From an uncultured Flavobacteriales bacterium (GTDB lineage: Bacteria > Bacteroidota > Bacteroidia > Flavobacteriales_D > Sanyastnellaceae), in NCBI GenBank assembly GCA_938085425.1, contig CALKGQ010000011.1, forward strand, positions 217,817 to 281,816: DNA of 64,000 nt. Reading direction: 5' to 3'. Positions 8,265 to 16,472 of the stretch are shown here, piece after piece. Every line of letters starts with the position of its first letter. Within the stretch, counting starts at the first letter, position 1. The notes beneath the pieces are model-generated. The model was not told where the DNA came from and made no database searches. It worked only from the letters and a program-made list of their open reading frames with translations. The translations under genes were made by a program, and so were the position numbers.

Positions 8265-11200
8265 ATGCGTTATTCCATTTGGATGCTTTCCGTGCTCTTG
8301 TTTGCGGCGGCATCAGGCCTGCAGGCCCAGTGTGACAACTTGTTTTTCTCTGAAGCTGCAGAAGGCAGTTCCAACAACAAGTACCTCGAGATTTACAACC
8401 CGACTTCCGCGGCCATTGACCTCAGTGGTTACGCCTACCCTAGCGTAAGCAACGCTCCGGACAACGGGCCAGGCAACTACGACTTCTGGAACAACTTCGC
8501 AGAAGGCGCAACCATTGAGGCGGGTGGAGTTTACATCATCGCCCATCCTTCTTCGGATGCCAGCATCTTGGCTGTGGCGAACGAGACTTTCACTTTCCTG
8601 TCCAACGGAGACGATGGGTTCATGATTGTGCAAGGTGACGAAGCTTCCTACGTGCAAATTGACGCAGTGGGCGATTGGAACGGCGATCCCGGTTCCGGTT
8701 GGGAAGTGGCTGGCGTTGCGGATGGCACCAAGGACCACACCATTGTGCGGAAGTCCTCTGTGCAAAGTGGAAACGCAGGCGATTGGATCACCAGTGCAGG
8801 AACGAATGTGGACGACAGCGAGTGGATTGTCTTGGACCAAAACGACTGGACCAACTTGGGCATTCACACTTTCGATGGCTGTGGGGCTGCGGTGGAAGGA
8901 TGCACCAACCCCAACGCGACCAACTACAACATGGACGCAACACAAGACGATGGGTCTTGCCTTTTCGACAACGCTTGCAATGTGGACGGTGTCGTTGTGG
9001 AAGCATCGAGCTTTCAGTATGTGCCTGCCGACTTGAGCATTGAAGCTGGGACCACTGTGGTGTGGTCCAACCTCGGCGGAACCCACGACGTGAATGGAGA
9101 CATCGACTCTCAAACGTCCATGTCCTTTGGCAACCCTGAGTCGTTCTACATCGCTCCTGTCTCAGGTGCTGCAGGTGGAGTTTGCATTGGATCTTTCACG
9201 TTCAACACCCCTGGGGTGTATGCGTACGACTGCTCCATTGGCTCTCACGCAGCTTTGGGCATGGTGGCCACCATCACGGTGGGCACAGGAGGTTGCACCA
9301 GTGCCGCCGCCCCCAACTACAACCCGTCCGCAGATTTTGACGATGGCTCTTGCATTGAGGTGAGCACCACTTCCATTGCAGACATCCAATTGGGCCAGGA
9401 GACGGGTGTCTTCACAGATAGCGTGGTCGTCACCTCTGGTGTGGTCACAGGTGTGTTTGGCAGCAATGTCAGCATCCAAGACGGCCAAGGCGCTTACAGC
9501 GGAATGTGGCTCAACGGTCCTGATGTTCCGGTGGCCGTGGGGGACCAGATCGAGGTGACAGGAGCTGTTGCAGAGTTCTTCGACAAAACCCAAATCTCAA
9601 ACCCAGCGGTGGTGATTTCAAGCCAAGGCAACAGCTTGCCAGTGGCAGAGGTGTTGGCCACGGCCGACCTTGCTGCGGAAGCGTGGGAAGGTGTCTTGGT
9701 GCAGACCACGGGTGTGGTGACCTCGACTTCCCTCGGATTTGGCGAGTGGTCGTTGTCAGACGGTTCTGGCGACGCCGTTGCCGACGATGCAGCCTACGAT
9801 GCGATTGGCGGTGAACTGGCGGCAGTGGGCAATGAATTGCAATTGTCTGGGGTGCTTGACTTCTCCTTTGGAGCCTTCAAGGTTCAGCCTCGTGATGTGA
9901 CCGATGTGTTGCTCTTCGGATGCAGCACTGAAGGCGCGGCCAACTTCAATCCCTTGGCCACGATCGACGACGGAAGTTGTGTGTTTGAGGGAGGCGAGTG
10001 TGGTCTGTTCTTCTCAGAAATGGCAGAAGGAAGCTCCAACAACAAGTACATCGAGTTGTACAACCCGACCCAGAGCACCATCTTCCTCAGTGAATACACC
10101 CTTGGCAACTGCAGCAATGGATGTGATGTCACAGGTGAATTTGACTTTTTGACGTTCAACTTCCCTTCAGGTGCTGTGGTGGAGGCAGGTTCGACCTACA
10201 TCATTGCACATCCCACAGCGGATTCCTTGATTTTGGCTTCGGCAGACATGACCTACACCTTCTTGAGCAATGGCGATGATGCCTACGGCCTTTTGGACAT
10301 CACTGGCGACGCACCTGTTTTGGTGGATGTCTTTGGTTCCTTGGGTGCTGATCCAGGCTCTGGTTTTGCGGTGGCTGGAGTGTTGAACGCCACCCAAGAT
10401 GGTACCATCGTTCGCAAGTCTGGCGTCAGCCAAGGCAACGGAGGAGATTGGGCCACGAGTGCGGGCAGCAATGAGATTGATTCCGAGTGGATCATCAACC
10501 CTTCCAACGATTGGACCAACTTGGGCATTCACACGTTCACGGGCGCATGCGCCACCGACAACGGCGGTTGCACCGACTCAGGTGCAGTCAACTACGACCC
10601 CAACGCCACAGAAGATGATGGTTCTTGCATCTTCGTTCCCACCCTGTCCATCCAGGACATCCACGCAGGAGCCTTCAGCGGCTCGGTGGTGACCTCTGGT
10701 TTGGTCACAGGTGTCTACGGTCCCAGTGGTTCCTTGTCTGGTCAGCCCTCCTACTCCATCCAAGATGGCAGTGGGGCATTCTCCGGCATTTGGGTCATTG
10801 GAGACGGTGTGGCTGTGGGAGACTTGGTTTCTGTCGCCGGTACCGTGAATGAGGTGTTTGGCTTGCGTCAAATCTTGTCGGCAGTTCCGACGATTCAGTC
10901 TTCGGGCAATGCCCTTCCAGCTGCAGAGGCATTGACGACTTCTGGCATCAACGACGAGCAATGGGAGAGTGTTTTGGTCACCATGACCGGATCCGTCACG
11001 GACATCAACGCAACCTTCGGGGAGTGGCTCTTGGATGATGGTTCTGGAAACGGCATGGCTGCGAGCCTCGGCTATGAGGCCGTAGATGACAGCATCGAGG
11101 TCGACGGCATGAACATGGCTGTGGTGGAGCTTGGCGCAAACTATCGCGTGAGCGGAGCCAACTTCTTCGCCTTTGGCAATTGGAAGCTGTGTCCCAATGC

Positions 11201-12266
11201 GTCCACAGATGTTGTGCGCATCGGTTGCACCGATCCATCTTTTGCCAATTACGATGCCTTGGCGTCGGAAGACGACGGGTCATGCTCCAGCGTGGAAGGT
11301 TGCACTGACGAAGGTGCGGACAACTACGATCCCACAGCGACCATCGACGATGGCACGTGTGTGATTGTCGGATGCACTGACGTGACGGCATTGAACTACA
11401 ACGAAAACACCACACAGGAAGACAACAGCACTTGCTACTTCACCCTTCCTTCCGTCATCATCAACGAAGTGCACTACAACCCATGCACGGCTCAGGGCGA
11501 TGATTTTGATTTCGAGTTTGTGGAGCTTTTGAACATCGACGATGTGGCTGCTGATCTCTCCGGATACCAGTTCTACAACGAATCTGGAGGCTTGTTGCAA
11601 TTGTCGCTCGTGTTCCCTGAGGGCACGACCTTGGCGGCGGGTGAATTCATGGTGCTTGCTGTCTCTGAGGCGGGAGCGTCCACTTATGATGGCAATGGTT
11701 ACCAGGTGTTCCAAATGACTGCGGGCAACTTCAGCAACAGTGGCGAGGCATTGAGCCTGCAAGATGCCTTTGGCAATGTTGTCAACGCCATCGACTACAA
11801 CGATGCAGCACCGTGGCCTTTTGAGGCGATGGGCATTTTGGGCAACAATTTCATTGAAACACCTGATGGTGGTTGTGCTTCTTTGGAATACACTCCTGAA
11901 ATCCTTGCCCTGTACTTGGACACCCCAACAGGGAATGGCAATGACCTCGGCGGCAATTGGCAAGCCTCTTGGGTGGACAATGGCACTCCTGGAGCGGCCA
12001 ACTCTTCTGCCTTTGGCTGCAACAATCCACAGGCTTGCAACTTCAATGCCAATGCGATCCTTGGTGATGAGACCCAGTGCACCTTTGATTGCACGGGTTG
12101 CACCTATGCTGGTGCGGACAACTTCACGGCAGGTGCTACAGTTGACGACGGTTCATGTGAATTCTCGTTGACCAATCCATGTCCTACGGACTTGAATGGC
12201 GACGGTTCCACGACCACAGCTGACTTGTTGGTGTTCTTGGTGGACTTTGGCAACACTTGCCTCTGA
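8265..12266 (+). CDS. large modular secreted protein: lamin-tail, cupredoxin, OB-like and Cys-rich repeat domains
   Basis: A 1333-residue exported protein with a signal peptide of about 21 residues. Order: lamin-tail domain (LTD) 1 (about 25-205), a Cys-rich repeat, a cupredoxin domain (about 240-345, candidate copper ligands His274, Cys323, His328, Met333), a Cys repeat, OB-like domain 1 (about 365-550), a Cys repeat, LTD 2 (about 577-765), a Cys repeat, OB-like domain 2 (about 788-985), three Cys repeats, LTD 3 (about 1060-1250), two Cys repeats, then a C-terminal dockerin-like loop 'DLNGDGSTTTADLL' between two Cys. The roughly 21-residue repeat starts GCT and ends DDGSC. There is no obvious T9SS type A or B domain. 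Surface or extracellular role is likely; function unknown. A strong terminator follows. Confidence 0.85.
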   Translation: MRYSIWMLSVLLFAAASGLQAQCDNLFFSEAAEGSSNNKYLEIYNPTSAAIDLSGYAYPSVSNAPDNGPGNYDFWNNFAEGATIEAGGVYIIAHPSSDASILAVANETFTFLSNGDDGFMIVQGDEASYVQIDAVGDWNGDPGSGWEVAGVADGTKDHTIVRKSSVQSGNAGDWITSAGTNVDDSEWIVLDQNDWTNLGIHTFDGCGAAVEGCTNPNATNYNMDATQDDGSCLFDNACNVDGVVVEASSFQYVPADLSIEAGTTVVWSNLGGTHDVNGDIDSQTSMSFGNPESFYIAPVSGAAGGVCIGSFTFNTPGVYAYDCSIGSHAALGMVATITVGTGGCTSAAAPNYNPSADFDDGSCIEVSTTSIADIQLGQETGVFTDSVVVTSGVVTGVFGSNVSIQDGQGAYSGMWLNGPDVPVAVGDQIEVTGAVAEFFDKTQISNPAVVISSQGNSLPVAEVLATADLAAEAWEGVLVQTTGVVTSTSLGFGEWSLSDGSGDAVADDAAYDAIGGELAAVGNELQLSGVLDFSFGAFKVQPRDVTDVLLFGCSTEGAANFNPLATIDDGSCVFEGGECGLFFSEMAEGSSNNKYIELYNPTQSTIFLSEYTLGNCSNGCDVTGEFDFLTFNFPSGAVVEAGSTYIIAHPTADSLILASADMTYTFLSNGDDAYGLLDITGDAPVLVDVFGSLGADPGSGFAVAGVLNATQDGTIVRKSGVSQGNGGDWATSAGSNEIDSEWIINPSNDWTNLGIHTFTGACATDNGGCTDSGAVNYDPNATEDDGSCIFVPTLSIQDIHAGAFSGSVVTSGLVTGVYGPSGSLSGQPSYSIQDGSGAFSGIWVIGDGVAVGDLVSVAGTVNEVFGLRQILSAVPTIQSSGNALPAAEALTTSGINDEQWESVLVTMTGSVTDINATFGEWLLDDGSGNGMAASLGYEAVDDSIEVDGMNMAVVELGANYRVSGANFFAFGNWKLCPNASTDVVRIGCTDPSFANYDALASEDDGSCSSVEGCTDEGADNYDPTATIDDGTCVIVGCTDVTALNYNENTTQEDNSTCYFTLPSVIINEVHYNPCTAQGDDFDFEFVELLNIDDVAADLSGYQFYNESGGLLQLSLVFPEGTTLAAGEFMVLAVSEAGASTYDGNGYQVFQMTAGNFSNSGEALSLQDAFGNVVNAIDYNDAAPWPFEAMGILGNNFIETPDGGCASLEYTPEILALYLDTPTGNGNDLGGNWQASWVDNGTPGAANSSAFGCNNPQACNFNANAILGDETQCTFDCTGCTYAGADNFTAGATVDDGSCEFSLTNPCPTDLNGDGSTTTADLLVFLVDFGNTCL
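8331..10550 (+). repeat. internal duplication of the lamin-tail module
   Basis: The first lamin-tail copy (about 8331-8880) and the second (about 9997-10550) align along their whole length in protein, e.g. 'AEGSSNNKYLEIYNPT' versus 'AEGSSNNKYIELYNPT' and two 'DWTNLGIHTF' endings. The OB-like module is also duplicated (about 9360-9910 and 10635-11215). The pattern indicates tandem expansion of an LTD-OB unit. Confidence 0.75.
8893..12162 (+). repeat. nine dispersed Cys-rich 21-residue repeats
   Basis: Nine copies begin Gly-Cys and end Cys, with a central Ala-x-Asn-(Tyr/Phe) and a terminal DDGSC or variant. Approximate positions: 8896, 9293, 9919, 10566, 11224, 11299, 11371, 12017 and 12098. 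They separate the larger domains as linkers. Asp/Asn richness suggests calcium binding, and the paired Cys suggest a disulfide; both are inferences. The same repeat occurs at about 63789. Confidence 0.8.
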
Positions 12267-12296
12267 GCCAAACCTGATTCAACATTCCTTGAAGAA

Positions 12297-12323
12297 AGGG
12301 GCGCCCGTGGCGCCCCTTTTTTT
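12297..12323 (+). terminator. intrinsic terminator after the 1333-residue protein gene
   Basis: A perfect 9-bp stem AGGGGCGCC / GGCGCCCCT with a 3-base loop, followed by a run of seven T (12317-12323). It starts 30 bases after the stop and insulates the gene from the minus-strand lipoprotein gene. Confidence 0.93.
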
Positions 12324-12362
12324 GTGGGCCAAAATGCTGCGGGATGAAAGAAGAGGAAGGCC

Positions 12363-12851
12363 TCAAGGGACGGCGAGCGCTGGAGTCGTGACCGTATTGG
12401 AGGGTTGGAGATCGCGGTCCCAAAGTGTCCACTGGAAGCGAACGGAATCGGATGTGGTACCTGCGAGGTACCATGAGGTCAAGGACAGGGCAATCGTACC
12501 TTCGAGCGCGGGGCTGGACCCTGTGGGTTCCGCCACGGGGACCCGGTAGGCGTAAGGCACCAAGAGAGGAGGCGTCACCCATTCTTCGTCATCCCATTGT
12601 TGGTAGACCCCTATGAGATTGTGGTGGTGCGGGCAGGTGGCGCAAAAGGGGGGCAAAGTATCGCCTTGAGACAGCCCCACATTCCCGTCGCCATCCGTGA
12701 ATCCGAGTGTCATGGTGGCCATCCCGTTGTCCATCGCTTCGAAGGACTCAAAGGAAAGCGTGGGTTCGTCGGGGAACATGGGGTCTGGCAAACATCCACA
12801 TAGGAGGAGGCAAGCTCCCCAACCCATCCAATGCGTGCCTCGAACATCCAT
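12363..12851 (-). CDS. small lipoprotein of unknown function
   Basis: A 162-residue protein with an N-terminal export signal and a probable lipobox Leu-Leu-Cys-Gly-Cys; lipidation would be at Cys20. The mature part contains 'GFTDGDGNVGLSQGDT', a pattern seen in small Bacteroidota lipoproteins, and 'CATCPHHHN', a Cys/His cluster that could bind metal (inference). The start at 12851 is supported by a perfect -7 element TAGTTTTG ending 4 bases upstream, which excludes the alternative ATG at 12827. It is transcribed away from the LuxE-like gene. No family name can be given. Confidence 0.75.
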   Translation of the reverse strand: MDVRGTHWMGWGACLLLCGCLPDPMFPDEPTLSFESFEAMDNGMATMTLGFTDGDGNVGLSQGDTLPPFCATCPHHHNLIGVYQQWDDEEWVTPPLLVPYAYRVPVAEPTGSSPALEGTIALSLTSWYLAGTTSDSVRFQWTLWDRDLQPSNTVTTPALAVP

Positions 12852-12855
12852 AGGG

Positions 12856-12863
12856 CAAAACTA
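12856..12863 (-). promoter_or_regulatory. -7 promoter element TAGTTTTG, leaderless start
   Basis: Minus-strand exact TAnnTTTG match ending 4 bases before the lipoprotein ATG at 12851. Confidence 0.7.
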
Positions 12864-12877
12864 CCGAACTTGTGGCC

Positions 12878-13954
12878 ATGTCTCATGCCTTCAACGATTG
12901 GAACACAGATGCCGAGCTTGGCGAGGTGCGTGCCGATGTTGGAGCTTGGATGGCCGGCACCAAAGAGGGGACCTTCGAAGAGGTGGCATTGGCCTTGTTT
13001 CGTTGGCAGGCATCCAACAACCAGGTGTACCGTCTTTTTTTGGAAGCCATGGGCACCGATGTCGGTGGAATCGAGCGGGTGGACGACATTCCTTGCTTGC
13101 CAGTCGAGATGTTCAAGCACCACCGGGTCCAAAGCGGCGAGTGGACTGCCCATCACGCCTTTAAGAGTTCAGGCACCACGGGACAAAGGCAGCGATCGAC
13201 GCATTGGCTTGACCCTGAGGGGTTGACGTGGTACCGAGATGTGGCAAGCCGAGCTTGGTCTCAGATTTGGGGGAGTGAGGTGAAAGACCACCAATGGTTG
13301 GGCTTGCTTCCTGGCTATGTGGGCAGGGAAGATGCGTCTTTGTTGACCATGGTGCATGGCTTCTGCGATGCATCTGGTCATGCCACCTCTCGCATGTTCA
13401 TGGACGACCACGTGGCATTGAACAGGCAGCTTCTTGCATGGTTCAGCACCACACATTCTCTGACACTTGTCCTCTTTGGGGTCACGTGGGCCATCCTTGA
13501 TTGGTTGGAGGGTCCCGATGCGCCTGACCATGATTGGTCCCAAAGCCTTCGTTGGAAGGAAGTGATTTTGGTGGAAACGGGAGGGATGAAAGGCCGGGAC
13601 GAAGAGCCCATACGGGAAGAGGTGCACGCCCGCATTCGAAAGGCGCTGCCTTGGATTCGGATCTCTTCCGAATACGGAATGACAGAGATGCTTTCGCAGG
13701 CGTATGCCTTGGACGGTCAGCAACACGTTTTCCCATTTTGGTCCCACGCCATGGTGCGGGACCCTAGAGATCCTTTGGCCAGTCAGCCAGCGGGAAGGTC
13801 GGGCAGGTTGGATGTGGTGGACCTTGCCAATGTGCACAGCTGTGCTTTTTTGGCCACATCCGATTTGGCGAGGAAGTGCGATGCCGGGCTGGCTTTGCTG
13901 GGGCGTTGCGACAACGCAGAGGCAAGGGGTTGCAGCCTTTTGACCTTGGGTTGA
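12878..13954 (+). CDS. LuxE-like acyl-protein synthetase / acyl-activating enzyme
   Basis: A 358-residue protein of the adenylate-forming LuxE family, which activates a carboxylic acid with ATP and transfers it to a protein or carrier. It has the 'FKSSGTTGQRQRSTHWLD' phosphate-binding motif (about residues 94-112), 'PCLPVEMFKHH' just before it, and a later 'ISSEYGMTEMLSQAYA' adenine-binding-like segment. Relatives lie in Bacteroidota genomes without lux genes, often near surface-polysaccharide or acyl-modification genes; the substrate here is unknown. ATG 12878 is chosen; a GTG at 12872 is in frame. A weak -7-like GAACTTGT ends 4 bases before the ATG. No LuxC or LuxD partner is adjacent. Confidence 0.8.
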   Translation: MSHAFNDWNTDAELGEVRADVGAWMAGTKEGTFEEVALALFRWQASNNQVYRLFLEAMGTDVGGIERVDDIPCLPVEMFKHHRVQSGEWTAHHAFKSSGTTGQRQRSTHWLDPEGLTWYRDVASRAWSQIWGSEVKDHQWLGLLPGYVGREDASLLTMVHGFCDASGHATSRMFMDDHVALNRQLLAWFSTTHSLTLVLFGVTWAILDWLEGPDAPDHDWSQSLRWKEVILVETGGMKGRDEEPIREEVHARIRKALPWIRISSEYGMTEMLSQAYALDGQQHVFPFWSHAMVRDPRDPLASQPAGRSGRLDVVDLANVHSCAFLATSDLARKCDAGLALLGRCDNAEARGCSLLTLG

Positions 13955-14122
13955 ATCGAGGGGGGCCAAGACCTCGAAAGAAGCTGCTTGAATCGTGTCT
14001 TTTTGCTGGCCCCGGCAGACGACTGTTAATATTGGCGTAACATTGAAACTGCGGAATGCCGTCTAATTTGCGCCTCTCATTGCTGTCGTCTCTTGGGACC
14101 ACGCAGCCAAAATGACATCGAA

Positions 14123-15163
14123 ATGGTTGAGTTGTATACGCTGGTGGGATTTTGTTTGGCAGGCTTTTCTGTCATTGCCAATGACAGTGTCCAAACACTG
14201 GGCACCTGGATTGCTTCCAATCGTGACAATTTCAAATGGACCACCTTGTGGGCTGCGGCTTCCACAGTGTTGGTGGCCACCCTCGTGTATGGGTGGGTTT
14301 CCTCTGGAAATGGGGACATATCCTTCGGACGATTGGCCAAGATTCCTTACGCTGAGCCCCAGTGGTACCATGCTTTGGCACCCCTGGCACTCGTGTTGTT
14401 GACCCGCAAGGGCATCCCAGTGTCCACCTCTTTTTTGGTGCTCTCAGCCTTTGCCAGCACCTTCGTGCTGGAGAAGATGCTCATGAAGAGCATCATGGGC
14501 TACGGCTTGGCAGCTGTCGTGGCGTACGTTCTGTGGTTGGGGATTTCCCGTTTGGTCAATGAAAAAGACGACGTCAACGAGGAGTCCAAAAAGTTCTGGC
14601 GTGTGTTCCAGTGGTGCTCCACGGGGTTTTTGTGGTTCATGTGGCTGTCTCATGACGTGGCCAACATTGCGGTGTTTTTGCCCCGTGAATTGTCGCTTTT
14701 GCAGCTGATCATTGTGATTGCTTTTTTCGTCACAGGGTTGGGGTACATCTTCTACCGCCGCGGAGGCAAGATCCAAGACATTGTCCTGGACAAGCAAAGC
14801 ACGAAGTATGTGCGGTCTGCCACGCTGATTGACTTGGTGTATGCCTTTTTGCTTCTCTACTTCAAGCAGATGAACAACATCCCCATGTCGACGACTTGGG
14901 TGTTTGTGGGATTGCTTTGTGGACGTGAATTGGCCTTGAATACTGGCTTGACCAAAAAGGGAAATCTGAAAACGATTTTCCCCATTGTGGCCAAGGACTT
15001 CTTGAAATTGATTGCCGGCTTGCTTGTCAGCGTGTCCATCGTCTTGGCCATTCACATGGGGCAAGATTCGAATGCAGAGGAGGATACTGCCCCTGAGTCC
15101 ATAGAAGTGGTGTCAAGTCCAGCAGGAGGGGCGGATGCACAATTGCCGGAGACAGAGGACTGA
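14123..15163 (+). CDS. PiT-like inorganic phosphate transporter homologue (divergent)
   Basis: A 346-residue membrane protein with about 9-10 hydrophobic segments. Two inverted signatures resemble the PiT family: 'FSVIANDSVQTLGTWI' near the N-terminus and 'SHDVANIAVFLPREL' in the second half, each followed by a segment with conserved Ser-Thr ('VSTSFLVLSAFAST' and 'MSTTWVFVGLLCGRELA'). Classical PiT proteins have GANDVANA/GSNDVANA, so these copies are altered and the substrate is uncertain. The C-terminus is a soluble acidic tail. ATG 14123 is preferred over an upstream start at 14093. A possible -7 element TAATTTGC lies at 14064. The 168 bases upstream hold no gene. Confidence 0.75.
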   Translation: MVELYTLVGFCLAGFSVIANDSVQTLGTWIASNRDNFKWTTLWAAASTVLVATLVYGWVSSGNGDISFGRLAKIPYAEPQWYHALAPLALVLLTRKGIPVSTSFLVLSAFASTFVLEKMLMKSIMGYGLAAVVAYVLWLGISRLVNEKDDVNEESKKFWRVFQWCSTGFLWFMWLSHDVANIAVFLPRELSLLQLIIVIAFFVTGLGYIFYRRGGKIQDIVLDKQSTKYVRSATLIDLVYAFLLLYFKQMNNIPMSTTWVFVGLLCGRELALNTGLTKKGNLKTIFPIVAKDFLKLIAGLLVSVSIVLAIHMGQDSNAEEDTAPESIEVVSSPAGGADAQLPETED

Positions 15164-15175
15164 CCTCCGAAGCCG

Positions 15176-16453
15176 TCAGTCGGCCAGGCGAATCAGGTAA
15201 AAGTTTTTCTTTCCCCGCTGAACGAGGATGAGGCTTTCGCCCACGAGGTCTTCTGAAGTGATGGTTTTGCTGCCGTCCACCTTCGCCTTGTTCACGCTGA
15301 CACTGCCTTCTTTCAGTGCCCTACGGGCTTCTCCGTTGCTCGCCAAAAACGGCGTTTCTCCCCCGGCGAGTACATCCACAATGCCCATGCCTTGGTGGAG
15401 TTCGTCTCGGCCCAGAACCCGCTGAGGCACCCCTTCAAAGACCGACAGGATTTCCTTTTCTGGGAGGGCACGCAAGTCGTCCTCTGAGGTTTTGCCAAAA
15501 AGCAAACGGCTTGCAGCCACAGCAGTGTCGAGGTCAGCTTGTCCATGGATGCGGCGCGTAACATCCTCTGCCAAGGCCTTCTGAAGGGCCCGGGCGCCAG
15601 GATTTTCAGCGTGCGATGCTTCGATGGCTTCGATGTCTTCTCGGGGAAGCAGGGTGAAGATTCTGAGGTACCGCGCCGCATCTGCATCGGCGGCATTGAT
15701 CCAGTACTGGTAGAATTTGTAGGCAGAGGTGCGGTTCTTGTCGAGCCAAACATTGCCTCCCTCGCTCTTGCCAAACTTCGATCCGTCGGATTTGGTGATG
15801 AGGGGTGCGGTGATGGCAAAAGCCTGTCCATTGCCCTTTTTTCGAATCAACTCCGTTCCAGTGACCATGTTGCCCCACTGGTCGCTCCCACCCATTTGGA
15901 CCTTCACATTGTGCTCTTTCCACAAGTGGTAAAAGTCATGACCCTGGACGAGTTGGTAGGTGAACTCGGTGAAGCTCATTCCCGACTCCAGGCGGTTTTT
16001 CACACTGTCCTTGGACATCATGTAGTTGACCGTGATGTGTTTGCCCACGTCACGGATAAAATCCAAAAACGAAATGTCTTTGAACCAGTCGTAATTGTTG
16101 ACCACCACAGCGGCGTTCTCTCCTGAGAAGTCCAAGAATCGTTCGAGTTGGGCCTTTTGACCTGACAGGTTGTGCTGAAGCACTTCTGCATCCAAGAATT
16201 GTCGTTCCGCGGTCTTCCCGCTTGGATCACCGACCATGCCGGTGGCTCCTCCTACAAGGACAACAGGTGTGTGCCCCGCTTTTTGCCAATGGACGAGCAG
16301 CATGATGGGCACCAAGTTGCCAATGTGCAAGCTGTCCGCTGTGGGGTCAAATCCCACGTAGGCTTTGACACGCTCTTGGTCCATCAAGGCTTCTGTGCCG
16401 GGCATGATGTCGTGCAACAACCCCCGCCATTTCAAATCTTCAATCAGCGACAT
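15176..16453 (-). CDS. tyrS: tyrosyl-tRNA synthetase
   Basis: A 425-residue class I aminoacyl-tRNA synthetase attaching Tyr to tRNA-Tyr. The Rossmann domain carries the HIGH-type motif 'HIGN' at residues 43-46, with 'YVGFDPTADSLH' before it. The KMSKS-type loop is 'KFGKSEGGNVWLD' at about 230. An S4 RNA-binding domain closes the protein ('VSVNKAKVDGSKTI'). Start ATG 16453 is fixed by a TATCTTTG element ending 5 bases upstream; the longer frame is rejected. It lies 20 bases after murF on the same strand, so it can be read both from murF and from its own promoter. Confidence 0.97.
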   Translation of the reverse strand: MSLIEDLKWRGLLHDIMPGTEALMDQERVKAYVGFDPTADSLHIGNLVPIMLLVHWQKAGHTPVVLVGGATGMVGDPSGKTAERQFLDAEVLQHNLSGQKAQLERFLDFSGENAAVVVNNYDWFKDISFLDFIRDVGKHITVNYMMSKDSVKNRLESGMSFTEFTYQLVQGHDFYHLWKEHNVKVQMGGSDQWGNMVTGTELIRKKGNGQAFAITAPLITKSDGSKFGKSEGGNVWLDKNRTSAYKFYQYWINAADADAARYLRIFTLLPREDIEAIEASHAENPGARALQKALAEDVTRRIHGQADLDTAVAASRLLFGKTSEDDLRALPEKEILSVFEGVPQRVLGRDELHQGMGIVDVLAGGETPFLASNGEARRALKEGSVSVNKAKVDGSKTITSEDLVGESLILVQRGKKNFYLIRLAD

Positions 16454-16458
16454 GTGGG

Positions 16459-16466
16459 CAAAGATA
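16459..16466 (-). promoter_or_regulatory. -7 promoter element TATCTTTG, leaderless tyrS start
   Basis: Minus-strand exact TAnnTTTG match, 5 bases before the tyrS ATG. It lies in the murF-tyrS junction overlapping the end of murF by a few bases at most, so tyrS has an internal promoter. Confidence 0.65.
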
Positions 16467-16472
16467 AGGGGG

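Noticed and set aside
8893..12162. Regularly spaced repeats as a CRISPR-like array
   Set aside because: They are protein-level Cys repeats within one frame, with irregular spacing and degenerate DNA.
13962..14015. GGGGCCA ... TGGCCCC as a terminator after the LuxE-like gene
   Set aside because: The loop is about 40 bases and the stem is followed by no T run.
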